This document shows positions 1 to 7,510 of a DNA stretch of 16,374 nucleotides, piece after piece. The DNA comes from JAQBFJ01 sp032123435 (GTDB lineage: Bacteria; Verrucomicrobiota; Kiritimatiellia; UBA8416; JAQBFJ01). How positions within the stretch are numbered: position 1 is the first letter of the stretch; each line of letters opens with the position of its first letter. The notes under the pieces were generated by a model. It was not told the DNA's origin and did not search any database. It saw only the letters and a program-made list of their open reading frames with translations. The stretch is from assembly GCA_032123435.1 (NCBI GenBank), contig JAQBFJ010000287.1, forward strand, positions 1-16,374, written 5' to 3'. Both the position numbers and the translations under genes were made by a program.

Positions 1-1
1 T

Positions 2-103
2 GAGATGCTCGAATTGGAGAAGGGAATAGATGTTCTTCCCGCCCAAGAAGAACAAACGGGTAAGAAAACTAAGAAACGATTACCGCGCAAAGAAAAGTTT
101 TAG
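2..103 (+). CDS. C-terminal tail of an unidentified protein (partial)
   Basis: An open frame enters from the left edge and runs 33 codons to a TAG stop at 101-103. The tail is charged, with an acidic and leucine-rich start (EMLELEKGIDVLP) followed by a lysine/arginine-rich end (KKTKKRLPRKEKF). Basic tails like this are common in nucleic-acid-binding proteins, but no domain is visible and I do not recognise the family. The stop codon is followed directly by a perfect hairpin repeat (103-141). That this is a real gene is inferred only from the open frame and the biased composition. Confidence 0.4.
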   Translation, partial: EMLELEKGIDVLPAQEEQTGKKTKKRLPRKEKF

Positions 104-180
104 ACCCTACTTCGTAGCTCCCCCAGGAGCGAAGTAGGGTCCCATCATGTACATCCTGTTATCCTGTCAAAAACTCTCTT
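103..180. repeat. Hairpin plus ATCCTGTC / CAAAAACTCTCTT repeat module
   Basis: GACCCTACTTCG (103-114) and CGAAGTAGGGTC (130-141) form a perfect 12-bp inverted repeat, with an inner CTCC/GGAG stem in the loop. It is followed by two ATCCTGT units and TCAAAAACTCTCTT (152-180). The same order, hairpin then ATCCTGTC then AAAAACTCTCTT, recurs at 2498-2572, 12890-12995 and 14566-14641. The hairpin has no T-run after it, so I read it as a dispersed repeat and not as a classical terminator for the upstream gene. Confidence 0.75.
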
Positions 181-248
181 TCCTCCCCGCTTGGTAATTG
201 GATTTGAATATTGGTTATCGGACATTCTTTCATCAACCTGCGGTGTTT

Positions 249-336
<88 letters not shown>

Positions 337-513
337 GAAGAACAAATCAATACTCGCTTAAATATTGTACGAACCAAAAAGAATATTTACCGCACAACAT
401 TATCCGGTAGTCGCGACATGCTCAAGATAATTTTCCTTTTTGTTCTCGTCAACAATGCGTTTACAAACGATTATCCCAGAATTATCAAGACCAACCCCGG
501 CACATTGATCCGA

Positions 514-2133
514 TTACTCCCCTTCTTTGTGAAACTTAAATGCCAGACTGACCTCAAATCCATCCGTATCAAGCCAGAAGGAGCCAACCTCCATTGAACT
601 CATCGGCTCAATCCATCTCCTCATGTAATCAAGATCCTTCCTGGTCACAATGGAAGACCCATTGCCCTGCGCCATTAACGCCAGCGAGTAAACCGCTATC
701 GCGTTCCTTAACGCTAGACCTGTATCAGCAAAATCAATCCACGCATACGCAACTGCATCCTTTTCCTTGCAACCACGTAGCCACGCATAATCAGACCCGG
801 CTGTTCCACGCTCAACAAGAAGCTTTTCAAGCACTGCCACATTGCTGACAAAAACGCACCATCCATTCTCTACTATGAATGCCGCTCTTTCGTCCGGCCC
901 GATACCGTCATATAATGTGCCAGGCCGCGCGCTGTCCAAAACCGTTATCTGACTGCCCGCACACTCCAACCGCCGTGGAACTAAAGCCCAGTCATATTCA
1001 GCGTTTACCTCATCAACAGTATCCGTAATAACTTCCAGGGCGTTCACTTCATCCAGCACTTTCAACCCAACTACAAATGCCGGAACCTTTAACCCTAATA
1101 TTCGGCCACTGTAATCACCACCGGCAAGACAAACAAAAGACTGACTATCTTCATCTGCCATTAGCATGGCGGTATTCATTATGATTTTACGCGCCTTGTA
1201 CCTTACCCCGGCCGTTGACAACAGCCGTTCCATCTGTTCCAATGGAATCGTCAGAAAAGCATCCGGCATTTCACCCAGCATCACGCCCAGATCAGCCAAA
1301 TTATCAGCATATTGATTTAAACGCGTTTCAGCCTTCAACCTCCTCAGCAACTTGACCTTTACCCAGCCCTCAGCACCGGTTTCGTTTATAAAAGTGAATT
1401 CATACTTGCTACTAACGCCTGTGCCGCTCATAAACCAGCCCCTGTCAAGAACATGGTCTAAACCAAACTGTAATCGTTCTCTTAAAGGCGCTGTCACCGC
1501 GTCACCATGCGCGACCCTATCCATTAAATAACGAACTCCTTTCGGATCGGAGGAAAGACAACCCAACAACACTCCTTCAACAACTCCCAATGAAAGTTTC
1601 ATATCTTTCGCGTTTTCAGATGTAATAACGCGTTCTCCCCCCGACTCGGAATATCGAGGTACATCCAGAACCCATATCCTTCTGCCGTCAGACAGTTTCA
1701 TCTCTTCAAAATTACCGCCGGAAGCCAGAGATCCAGAAAACCATCCCCACTTCATGGGCTGACCACGCCAGCCAATCCATGTCGAAAACACCCATGCCGG
1801 CCCACTGCTTAAATTAAGATTGGGTGTATATCCAATGACCGTGTTGCGCGCGGCAAACATTTCCATCATGCGCGCGACACCATCTCCGGCAATAGCCCTG
1901 TCAACCGTCCCGGGATCAAGATCAAGATAGCCAAGCATGTTCCGGATGAGACTGTTCCGCGAAAGATCCGCCCAGCGCCCCGCCAAATCCTGGTGTTCAG
2001 CCACAAATTTAACACCAAACGGCATGCCGCGATAAAGCCTCTCACGATTATAAGGAAAATAAACCACCCACCATGCCGATGAACAAATGAAAACCGTCAG
2101 TAAGAAAGAAAATAATATGCGTTTTGCTTTCAT
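514..2133 (-). CDS. Membrane-anchored protein of unknown function
   Basis: This 539-residue protein begins with a short basic stretch and a hydrophobic segment (about residues 5-24), which looks like a signal peptide or signal anchor. No lipobox is visible (the Cys is preceded by VFI), so it is probably not a lipoprotein. The rest is a soluble region of about 510 residues rich in Trp, Asp and Glu, presumably outside the cytoplasmic membrane. I recognise no family. Repeated hydrophobic-acidic blocks and the lack of catalytic motifs suggest a structural or binding role, but that is a guess. There is no clear Shine-Dalgarno before the ATG at 2131-2133. The gene precedes tRNA-Leu on the same strand, and a repeat island lies upstream of it. 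Codon use looks ordinary and the frame is intact, so a real gene is likely. Confidence 0.8.
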   Translation of the reverse strand: MKAKRILFSFLLTVFICSSAWWVVYFPYNRERLYRGMPFGVKFVAEHQDLAGRWADLSRNSLIRNMLGYLDLDPGTVDRAIAGDGVARMMEMFAARNTVIGYTPNLNLSSGPAWVFSTWIGWRGQPMKWGWFSGSLASGGNFEEMKLSDGRRIWVLDVPRYSESGGERVITSENAKDMKLSLGVVEGVLLGCLSSDPKGVRYLMDRVAHGDAVTAPLRERLQFGLDHVLDRGWFMSGTGVSSKYEFTFINETGAEGWVKVKLLRRLKAETRLNQYADNLADLGVMLGEMPDAFLTIPLEQMERLLSTAGVRYKARKIIMNTAMLMADEDSQSFVCLAGGDYSGRILGLKVPAFVVGLKVLDEVNALEVITDTVDEVNAEYDWALVPRRLECAGSQITVLDSARPGTLYDGIGPDERAAFIVENGWCVFVSNVAVLEKLLVERGTAGSDYAWLRGCKEKDAVAYAWIDFADTGLALRNAIAVYSLALMAQGNGSSIVTRKDLDYMRRWIEPMSSMEVGSFWLDTDGFEVSLAFKFHKEGE

Positions 2134-2266
2134 TAGTCGCGTCTATTTAGCCATCCGAAGAAAATAGTTTTCTTTCTTAACCACCCGCGCTCCCGCGCTC
2201 GAGTATCCGTAGAAAAGCTTTTGACAGGATTACAGGATTTACTGGATTTGAAGAGGGATTGGATTT

Positions 2267-2306
2267 GTTAAATATCAACAGACTGATAACTCTATTGATA
2301 TTTAAC
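2267..2306. repeat. 40-bp palindrome 1, copy 1
   Basis: The 16-bp arms GTTAAATATCAACAGA and TCTATTGATATTTAAC enclose the 8-bp centre CTGATAAC. One position in the arms is mismatched. The second copy (12835-12874), reverse-complemented, differs at only two positions, one in the arm and one in the centre. The single arm difference would leave a G-U pair in RNA read from the minus strand. Confidence 0.85.
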
Positions 2307-2391
2307 AACCTGCTCTGATGTTCAGGATCTGAACACTTCAGCATTCCGTGTCTGATATGTATAAACATCCTTTTTCCTCATCAAGAAAACT

Positions 2392-2440
2392 GTTCAGGAA
2401 ATGTGGAAGAAAACTACTGTTTTATACAGATTTCCTGAAC
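2392..2440. repeat. Palindrome 2, copy 1
   Basis: GTTCAGGAAATGTG (left) and CAGATTTCCTGAAC (right) form a 14-bp inverted repeat with one mismatch around a 21-bp loop. The counterpart at 12707-12748 has the perfect arms GTTCAAGAAATCTG and CAGATTTCTTGAAC. Both arms changed together (GG/CC against AG/CT) at the same stem position, so pairing was kept while the sequence drifted. Confidence 0.8.
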
Positions 2441-2497
2441 CATCCTGTCTTATCCTAATCCTGCTTGCCACGCCATAGAACTATTGGCGACGGCGGG

Positions 2498-2560
2498 CCT
2501 GCCTCGGCGTAGCTTATCAGCGAAGACGGGTCAATCCTGTCAATCCTGTCAATCCTGTCA
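2498..2560. repeat. Hairpin module plus 9-bp tandem repeat
   Basis: CCTGCCTCGGCGTAGC, a short loop and GCGAAGACGGGTC (2498-2532) form an imperfect hairpin related to those at 12557-12590, 12939-12983 and 14584-14629. It runs into three perfect tandem copies of the 9-mer TCAATCCTG (2531-2557), then TCAAAAAAACTCTCT. The tandem unit is the ATCCTGTC motif that recurs throughout the intergenic DNA of this window. Confidence 0.75.
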
Positions 2561-2659
2561 AAAAAACTCTCTGTTCTTCATGGTGAACATCTTTCTTCAT
2601 CACCCCACCCGCGCCGGAGTTTTCTCGCGAAGACAGGGCAAATTCCTTCTGTGAATGAC

Positions 2660-3580
2660 TTAATTCTTTAATGATCCCGTTAAATCCCGAACACAACGCA
2701 TATTCTGCTGTTTCAGATATTCCTCAATACCCTTTATGATTTTCACAGAAACACTGGGATCCGTAAAATTAGCCGTTCCCACGGCGACTGCCAATGCACC
2801 CGCAATCATCAGCTCAATTGCATCCAGCGCCACGGTAATCCCGCCCATACCTATTACAGGAATCTTAACCGCTTTCCAAGTCTCCCATACAAGCTTAACG
2901 GCAACAGGATGTATCGCCGGCCCCGAAAGTCCCCCGACAATATTTGCCAGAACAGGACGCCTCGTTGCCACATCAATTACCATGGCAGGAATTGTATTGA
3001 TCAACGAAATTGCGTCCGCACCCGATTCCTCCACGACCTTTGCAAGAGCCCCTATGTCGGAAACACTGGGCGGCAGTTTCGGAATAAGCGGCAGGCTCGT
3101 GCGTTTTCTTGCCGCCGATATTACTTTCGCTGCCGATTCAGGATTGGCACCAAATGAAATGCCGCCTTCTTTGATGTTGGGACATGATATGTTAAGTTCT
3201 ATCCCGGCTATACCTTCCACATCATTCAAGCGAGCCACTACCTCTTCATATTCCTGCACAGACCTGCCCCACGCATTCACTATTACAGGCGTATCATATC
3301 GCCTCAGAAAAGGCATATATTCCAAGGCGAAACGGCGCACACCCGGATTCTGAAGCCCAATCGCATTAACCAATCCGCTTCTGACTTCAACCATCCTGGG
3401 CAGTTCGTTCCCTGCCCACGGTTCCGCGCTTATTCCCTTCACGACGATGGCACCCAGGATATTTAGGTCTATAAGATCAGCATATTCAGGACCATAACCA
3501 AATGTCCCCGAAGCTACCATCACCGGGTTCTTCATATGAATCCCGCACAAATCAACCGACATATCAGGAATCTTATTCAA
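2660..3580 (-). CDS. pyrD: Dihydroorotate dehydrogenase, class 1B catalytic subunit
   Basis: This FMN enzyme oxidises dihydroorotate to orotate in pyrimidine biosynthesis. The 306-residue length and single TIM-barrel layout fit the family. The N-terminal KNPVMVASGTFGYG is the usual opening of class 1 enzymes. The segment NISCPN carries Cys133, the catalytic base of class 1. Further expected elements are PKLPP (Lys168), SLINT (194-196) and the FMN-phosphate loops GMGG (about 244-247) and VGTANF (267-272). Class 1B is inferred because pyrK lies immediately upstream (35-bp gap, same strand); electrons would pass through PyrK to NAD. The first start is TTG, with GGGGAG 12 nt upstream. ATG at 3562 would give 300 residues starting MSVDLCGIHMKNP, which matches family N-termini better, so the start is uncertain. 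Confidence 0.96.
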   Translation of the reverse strand: MNKIPDMSVDLCGIHMKNPVMVASGTFGYGPEYADLIDLNILGAIVVKGISAEPWAGNELPRMVEVRSGLVNAIGLQNPGVRRFALEYMPFLRRYDTPVIVNAWGRSVQEYEEVVARLNDVEGIAGIELNISCPNIKEGGISFGANPESAAKVISAARKRTSLPLIPKLPPSVSDIGALAKVVEESGADAISLINTIPAMVIDVATRRPVLANIVGGLSGPAIHPVAVKLVWETWKAVKIPVIGMGGITVALDAIELMIAGALAVAVGTANFTDPSVSVKIIKGIEEYLKQQNMRCVRDLTGSLKN

Positions 3581-3615
3581 GATCTTGCTGTTCTCCCCGT
3601 TTTATTAATTAAACT

Positions 3616-4398
3616 TCAATTCCAAATAATTCGTCCAGCTTCAAAAACAGGACCATCCCTGCATACTCGTACCCGTTCGACTGTTCCATCATCCATTTTA
3701 AGTTTCTGCACGCAGGCCAGACACGCGCCAACACCGCATCCCATGTGTTTATCAAGTGAAATCCACCCGCGCCATCCATGTTTTACTGCGCGTTCACAAA
3801 TTGCCTTAAGCATCCCGTCAGGTCCACATGCGTAAATTTCATGTCCACCTTGATTTTTCCGCTCTTCCAGCCACGCGTCAAAAATATCAGTCACCAGTCC
3901 CTTTTCGCCTGCTGACCCGTTTTCAGTCGCGATATGAATTTCCCAGTTCAGTTTCTCAAATTCACCCATGCACAGAATATCATCACTGGTCGCACCTCCG
4001 ACAAACACGGTGCCAGGCCGGCCAAGCCGCTCGGCAAGAAATGAAAGCGGCGCCACACCATAACCGCCCGCGACAAGAACAGGAACCGCATCTTTATCCG
4101 GCATTGGAAATCCATTTCCCAGCGGGCCCATCAGGTTGATCATGCCCCCCTTTTCAAGAAGACTCATGGCGTGTGTTCCACGTCCAACTATTTTATAGAG
4201 CAGAGATAATGTTTGATTATCGACTTTGAATATACTAAATGGCCGACGTAGAGTCGCTTCCTGTAAATTGGGAATCAGTAAATGAACAAATTGTCCCGGC
4301 TCAGCTTCAGCGGCAATTGAAGGACAGTCCAGGACAATAGTTCTATATTCAGTGGTTAACTCTTCAACGCGCAGTATTCGCGCCTGCTCAATATTCAT
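3616..4398 (-). CDS. pyrK: Dihydroorotate dehydrogenase, electron-transfer subunit
   Basis: PyrK is the FAD and [2Fe-2S] partner of class 1B PyrD and passes electrons from FMN to NAD. From the ATG at 4398 the protein has 260 residues, the normal family length. The order is a flavin-binding beta barrel with RRPFS (51-55, FAD contact), an NAD-binding domain with VAGGYGVAPLSF (109-120) and ACGPDGML (190-197), then the cluster cysteines C221, C226, C229 and C246 in CGVGACLACV and VCRDGPVF. A GTG at 4440 would add 14 residues and lie only a few bases past the nrdJ stop. Neither start has a good Shine-Dalgarno; I chose the ATG by family length. It sits between nrdJ and pyrD on one strand, probably one transcript. 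Confidence 0.95.
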   Translation of the reverse strand: MNIEQARILRVEELTTEYRTIVLDCPSIAAEAEPGQFVHLLIPNLQEATLRRPFSIFKVDNQTLSLLYKIVGRGTHAMSLLEKGGMINLMGPLGNGFPMPDKDAVPVLVAGGYGVAPLSFLAERLGRPGTVFVGGATSDDILCMGEFEKLNWEIHIATENGSAGEKGLVTDIFDAWLEERKNQGGHEIYACGPDGMLKAICERAVKHGWRGWISLDKHMGCGVGACLACVQKLKMDDGTVERVRVCRDGPVFEAGRIIWN

Positions 4399-4448
4399 AA
4401 CAGGCACAGTGTGGTGTTTTCCGGCAAAACGGTCAAGCACGGATCAAA

Positions 4449-7343
4449 TCATGAACATCCCATCGAATTACCACAATTATAACAGCGGTAACATGCTCCA
4501 TTCCTGACGGTAATCGCTCCGCATAAATCACACGCGGGCGCGTCATCCATGAATCCCTTGAACTGTTCGTCAACTCTCTGCTGTTCCCGTGTCGTTTCCG
4601 CCTGTGCCACGGAAGAATCCTTGGAAACACTCAATTCGGGCTTTGTAACAAAACCTCTCGCCTTACCATTGGGGAAGGTTATGTCAAGCCAGCGGAAAAT
4701 GTAATCCACTATGGATTTCGCAATCGGGATTTCAGGATTTTTTGTGAACCCGGCCGGTTCAAACCTGCTATGCGCAAATTTGCGGCATAATTCCTGAATC
4801 GGAACGCCATACTGCAGGCAAAGCGAAATAGCCGTGCCAAACGCATCCATGGTGCCACCGACAGTACTTCCTTCCTTTGCCATTGTAATGAATAATTCGC
4901 CCGGTGCTCCGTCTTCATGCATCCCAACAGTCAGATATCCTTTATGATTCGATACTTCAAACTTGTGAGTTATTGACTGCCTTGTATGCACCATGCGCCT
5001 GCGGAATGGCGACCCAGCCGGCACTCCGCCTCCGGCAGATTTGACGCCTGATTTCTTACCTTCCACTTTTGCCGTATTGAGCGGCTGGGTTCGCTTAGAA
5101 CCGTCACGATAGATTGCCACCGATTTCAAGCCCAACTTCCATCCGTCAATATACGCCTGCATAATTTCATTGATTGCTGTCTCATTGGGAACATTAACGG
5201 TTTTACTGATAGCGCCAGAAAGGAACGGCTGAACAGACCCCATCATTTTTAGATGCGCCTTATATGATATGAACCTTTTCCCGTTCTTGGGCTTGAACGC
5301 GCAGTCAAATATATGCACGTGCTCCTCTTTTAATCCCGGCGCGTTTTCGATTGTGTCTTTTTCATCTACATATTTGATAATCGCTTCGACGCCATCCTCC
5401 GAATAACCCAGCTTCGTGAGGGCCGAGCGCAATGTTCTATTTACCATTTTTATAACACCGCCGCCGGCCAACTGCTTATATTTGACGAGCGCAATATCCG
5501 GCTCAATACCGGTTGTGTCGCAGTCCATCATGAACCCAATGGTTCCGGTCGGAGCCAATAAAGTTACCTGCGCGTTTCTGAACCCTGTTTTAGGAATATT
5601 CTCAATTACAGACTCCCATGCCTGCGTAGCGGATTTCAATATATTCATGTAAGGATAACATGCACTGCTTTCAATATTACTCACCTCGGCGTTATGCATT
5701 TTCATTACTTTCGCCATGCATTCGGAATTTTCGGTATATTTATCGAACGGATCTTTGACCTTTGCTATTTCCTGTGACGCCAAATACGACTTGGCCGTCA
5801 TCAAGGCCGTAACCATGCCGGCAAAAGAACGGCCTTCAACACTGTCATAAGGCAATCCCAACCTCATAAGCATGGCACCAAGATTGGCATAACCAAGCCC
5901 CAAAGGACGAAAATCATGTGAATTCTGGGCTATTTCCGCAGTCGGATAACTCGCACTGTCCACCAGAATATCCTGCGCAATAATGAATATACGCACAATA
6001 TGCGCAAATTTTGCCACATTGAAACCGCCCGATTCATCAAGCAGTTTCATCAGATTTATAGATGCAAGATTACACGCGCTGTTATCAATAAACATGAATT
6101 CAGAGCACGGATTACTCGCATTAATTCTCCCGCTGTTGAAACATGTGTTCCACGCGTTTATTGTTGTGTCATACTGCAAACCAGGATCGCCGCATATATG
6201 TGTGCTCTCGGCAATTTCCCGCATCAAGTCTCTGGCTTTTACCGTATCGATTTTTTCACCACTCACAACCGCCTTCGCATCATACGTCTTGTCCGCTTCA
6301 ACCGCACGCATGAATTCATCCGTAACCCTTACGGATAAATTGGAGTTCTGAAACATTACTGAATCATAAGCCTCACCGCCAAACGATCCGTCGTATCCCT
6401 GATCAATCAATGCCCACGCTTTTTTCTCTTCCTGCATTTTGCACCGGACAAATTCTCTGATGTCAGGATGATCAACCTTCAAGCTCTGCATCTTTGCAGC
6501 ACGCCTCGTCTTGCCGCCTGATTTTATCACAGCGGCCACCTGATCGAACACGCGCATGAAGCTGAGCGGCCCGGAAGGAATTCCACCGCCCGATAATTTT
6601 TCACGCGAACTTCTCAAAGTGCTCAGGTCAGTGCCTGTTCCTGAGCCATACTTGAACAGCATTGCTTCCGTGCTTGCAAGCCGCATGATGTCTTCCATCG
6701 AATCATCAACCGACTGTATAAAACAGGCGGATGCCTGTGGGCGCTCATAAACATTTGATGTCGTCGACATCTTCTTCTCTTCCGGATTCCAGCAGTAACT
6801 TGTTCTACTGCTCGAAACATGACCGTACACCTGATAAAGTCCAACATTGAACCATACAGGACTGTTGAATGAACCATACTGATTCACGCAGATATAACAT
6901 AAGTCGTTGTAAAAATTTTCCGCGTCTTCAGGCGTATCAAAATAATCGCCGTCCATGCCCCAGTCGGCAATTGTCCGCACAACACGATGGATAAGCTGTC
7001 GCACAGAATATTCACGCTCTTCCGTACCGATCCCGCCAAAGAAATACTTTGAAGCAACAATGTTGGCCGCCAGCATCGACCATGACTTGGGCACCTCTAC
7101 ATTGTCCTGCTCAAAAATCACATTGCCCTTGTCGTCTGTAATGGAAGTCCTCCTCCGCTCCCAGTCCACACCGTCAAAGGCACTCTCACCTTCCTTCACA
7201 AAAACCCTGTCTACTTTCAACCCTCTGGGGTTGCCCGTCCTGTCCGCCTCATCCCCTTTGCGAACAGGCTTCACCCTGGCCCCCCTAACCTTGGAGGCTT
7301 GCGTATTTTCAGGAATCTCAACCGTTTCACGCACGTCCAACAT
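4449..7343 (-). CDS. nrdJ: Adenosylcobalamin-dependent ribonucleotide reductase (class II)
   Basis: This enzyme reduces ribonucleotides to deoxyribonucleotides using an adenosylcobalamin-generated radical, so it works with or without oxygen. The ATG at 7341-7343 is preceded by AAGGAG with 9-nt spacing and gives 964 residues; an upstream in-frame ATG at 7409 has no such site. NPCSE (411-415) carries the radical Cys413 with Asn411 and Glu415. Cys207 (SACF) and Cys424 (SACNLASIN) are the expected reducing pair. APTGTIGF (597-604) forms the phosphate/substrate region. A TSCPD-type domain spans about 793-886 and ends in DYIFRWL. The C-terminus (938-963) has cysteines in CDLCG, CYRCYNCG and MGCS: a zinc-ribbon-like tail plus likely shuttle cysteines. 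No separate small subunit is nearby, as expected for class II. It heads a probable nrdJ-pyrK-pyrD operon. Confidence 0.97.
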   Translation of the reverse strand: MLDVRETVEIPENTQASKVRGARVKPVRKGDEADRTGNPRGLKVDRVFVKEGESAFDGVDWERRRTSITDDKGNVIFEQDNVEVPKSWSMLAANIVASKYFFGGIGTEEREYSVRQLIHRVVRTIADWGMDGDYFDTPEDAENFYNDLCYICVNQYGSFNSPVWFNVGLYQVYGHVSSSRTSYCWNPEEKKMSTTSNVYERPQASACFIQSVDDSMEDIMRLASTEAMLFKYGSGTGTDLSTLRSSREKLSGGGIPSGPLSFMRVFDQVAAVIKSGGKTRRAAKMQSLKVDHPDIREFVRCKMQEEKKAWALIDQGYDGSFGGEAYDSVMFQNSNLSVRVTDEFMRAVEADKTYDAKAVVSGEKIDTVKARDLMREIAESTHICGDPGLQYDTTINAWNTCFNSGRINASNPCSEFMFIDNSACNLASINLMKLLDESGGFNVAKFAHIVRIFIIAQDILVDSASYPTAEIAQNSHDFRPLGLGYANLGAMLMRLGLPYDSVEGRSFAGMVTALMTAKSYLASQEIAKVKDPFDKYTENSECMAKVMKMHNAEVSNIESSACYPYMNILKSATQAWESVIENIPKTGFRNAQVTLLAPTGTIGFMMDCDTTGIEPDIALVKYKQLAGGGVIKMVNRTLRSALTKLGYSEDGVEAIIKYVDEKDTIENAPGLKEEHVHIFDCAFKPKNGKRFISYKAHLKMMGSVQPFLSGAISKTVNVPNETAINEIMQAYIDGWKLGLKSVAIYRDGSKRTQPLNTAKVEGKKSGVKSAGGGVPAGSPFRRRMVHTRQSITHKFEVSNHKGYLTVGMHEDGAPGELFITMAKEGSTVGGTMDAFGTAISLCLQYGVPIQELCRKFAHSRFEPAGFTKNPEIPIAKSIVDYIFRWLDITFPNGKARGFVTKPELSVSKDSSVAQAETTREQQRVDEQFKGFMDDAPACDLCGAITVRNGACYRCYNCGNSMGCS

Positions 7344-7435
7344 TTGCAGTTTCTCCTTAATAGAAGTATTAGAAATTCGAAGAATTGTAGACCCGAAGAT
7401 ACACAACATGTGCTACCAGACCTAAATTCTCACCT

Positions 7436-7464
7436 ACCATACCCACCATATATAGGGGCATCAA
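7436..7464 (-). promoter_or_regulatory. Candidate nrdJ promoter with NrdR-like box in the spacer
   Basis: On the minus strand TTGATG (7459-7464) and TATGGT (7436-7441) are separated by 17 bp, a fair -35/-10 pair. The spacer contains a sequence around ATATAT (plus-strand 7443-7458, CCACCATATATAGGGG) that matches 12 of 16 positions of the NrdR box consensus as I remember it. A weaker match (about 10 of 16, ACACAACATGTGCTAC) lies at 7401-7416, with starts 42 bp apart, four helical turns. NrdR is the usual repressor of ribonucleotide reductase genes and commonly uses paired boxes. Both the promoter and the boxes are predictions by eye. Confidence 0.35.
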
Positions 7465-7510
7465 GAAAAAAGATAACTTTTTTTATAAATTGAGAAAAGG
7501 CCTTTATATA

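Larger units (their letters stand above)
2211..2572 (+). repeat. Composite MITE-like palindromic element, copy 1
   Basis: The ends are inverted repeats: AGAAAAGCTTTTGACAGGAT at the left and ATCCTGTC followed by AAAAAAACTCTCT at the right. Inside, in order, are direct-repeat-like ACAGGATTTACTGGATTTG text, palindrome 1 (2267-2306), an 85-bp spacer, palindrome 2 (2392-2440), ATCCTGTCTTATCCT text, a hairpin module (2498-2532) and a 9-bp tandem repeat. The same order and spacing occur in reverse complement at 12590-12920, with identity high in the palindromes and roughly two thirds in the spacer by eye. No protein is encoded. Orientation here is defined as palindrome 1 before palindrome 2. Confidence 0.7.
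2134..2659. other. Repeat-filled intergenic region
   Basis: This 526-bp gap between pyrD and the unknown membrane protein holds no convincing gene. Most of it (2211-2572) is one copy of a composite palindromic element described separately. The left part (2134-2210) is T- and C-rich on the plus strand and would contain any promoter of the 514-2133 gene, but no clear -35/-10 pair is visible. The right part (2573-2659) is unstructured, pyrimidine-rich DNA after the pyrD stop, with no T-tailed terminator hairpin. Confidence 0.7.

Noticed and set aside
103..141. Hairpin as a rho-independent terminator of the left-edge gene
   Set aside because: There is no T-run after the stem on either strand, and it belongs to a recurring repeat module.
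2177..2368. Minus-strand frame of 63 codons similar in translation to one at 12815-13072
   Set aside because: The similarity (LLNINRVISLLIFN in one, SLNINRVISLLIFN in the other) comes only from the shared palindrome of the composite repeat. Neither frame has expression signals.
7344..7510. Cobalamin riboswitch in the nrdJ leader
   Set aside because: I searched for a B12-box-like GCCACTG and extended paired regions and saw none. The 167-bp gap is also too short for a typical full cobalamin riboswitch plus promoter.
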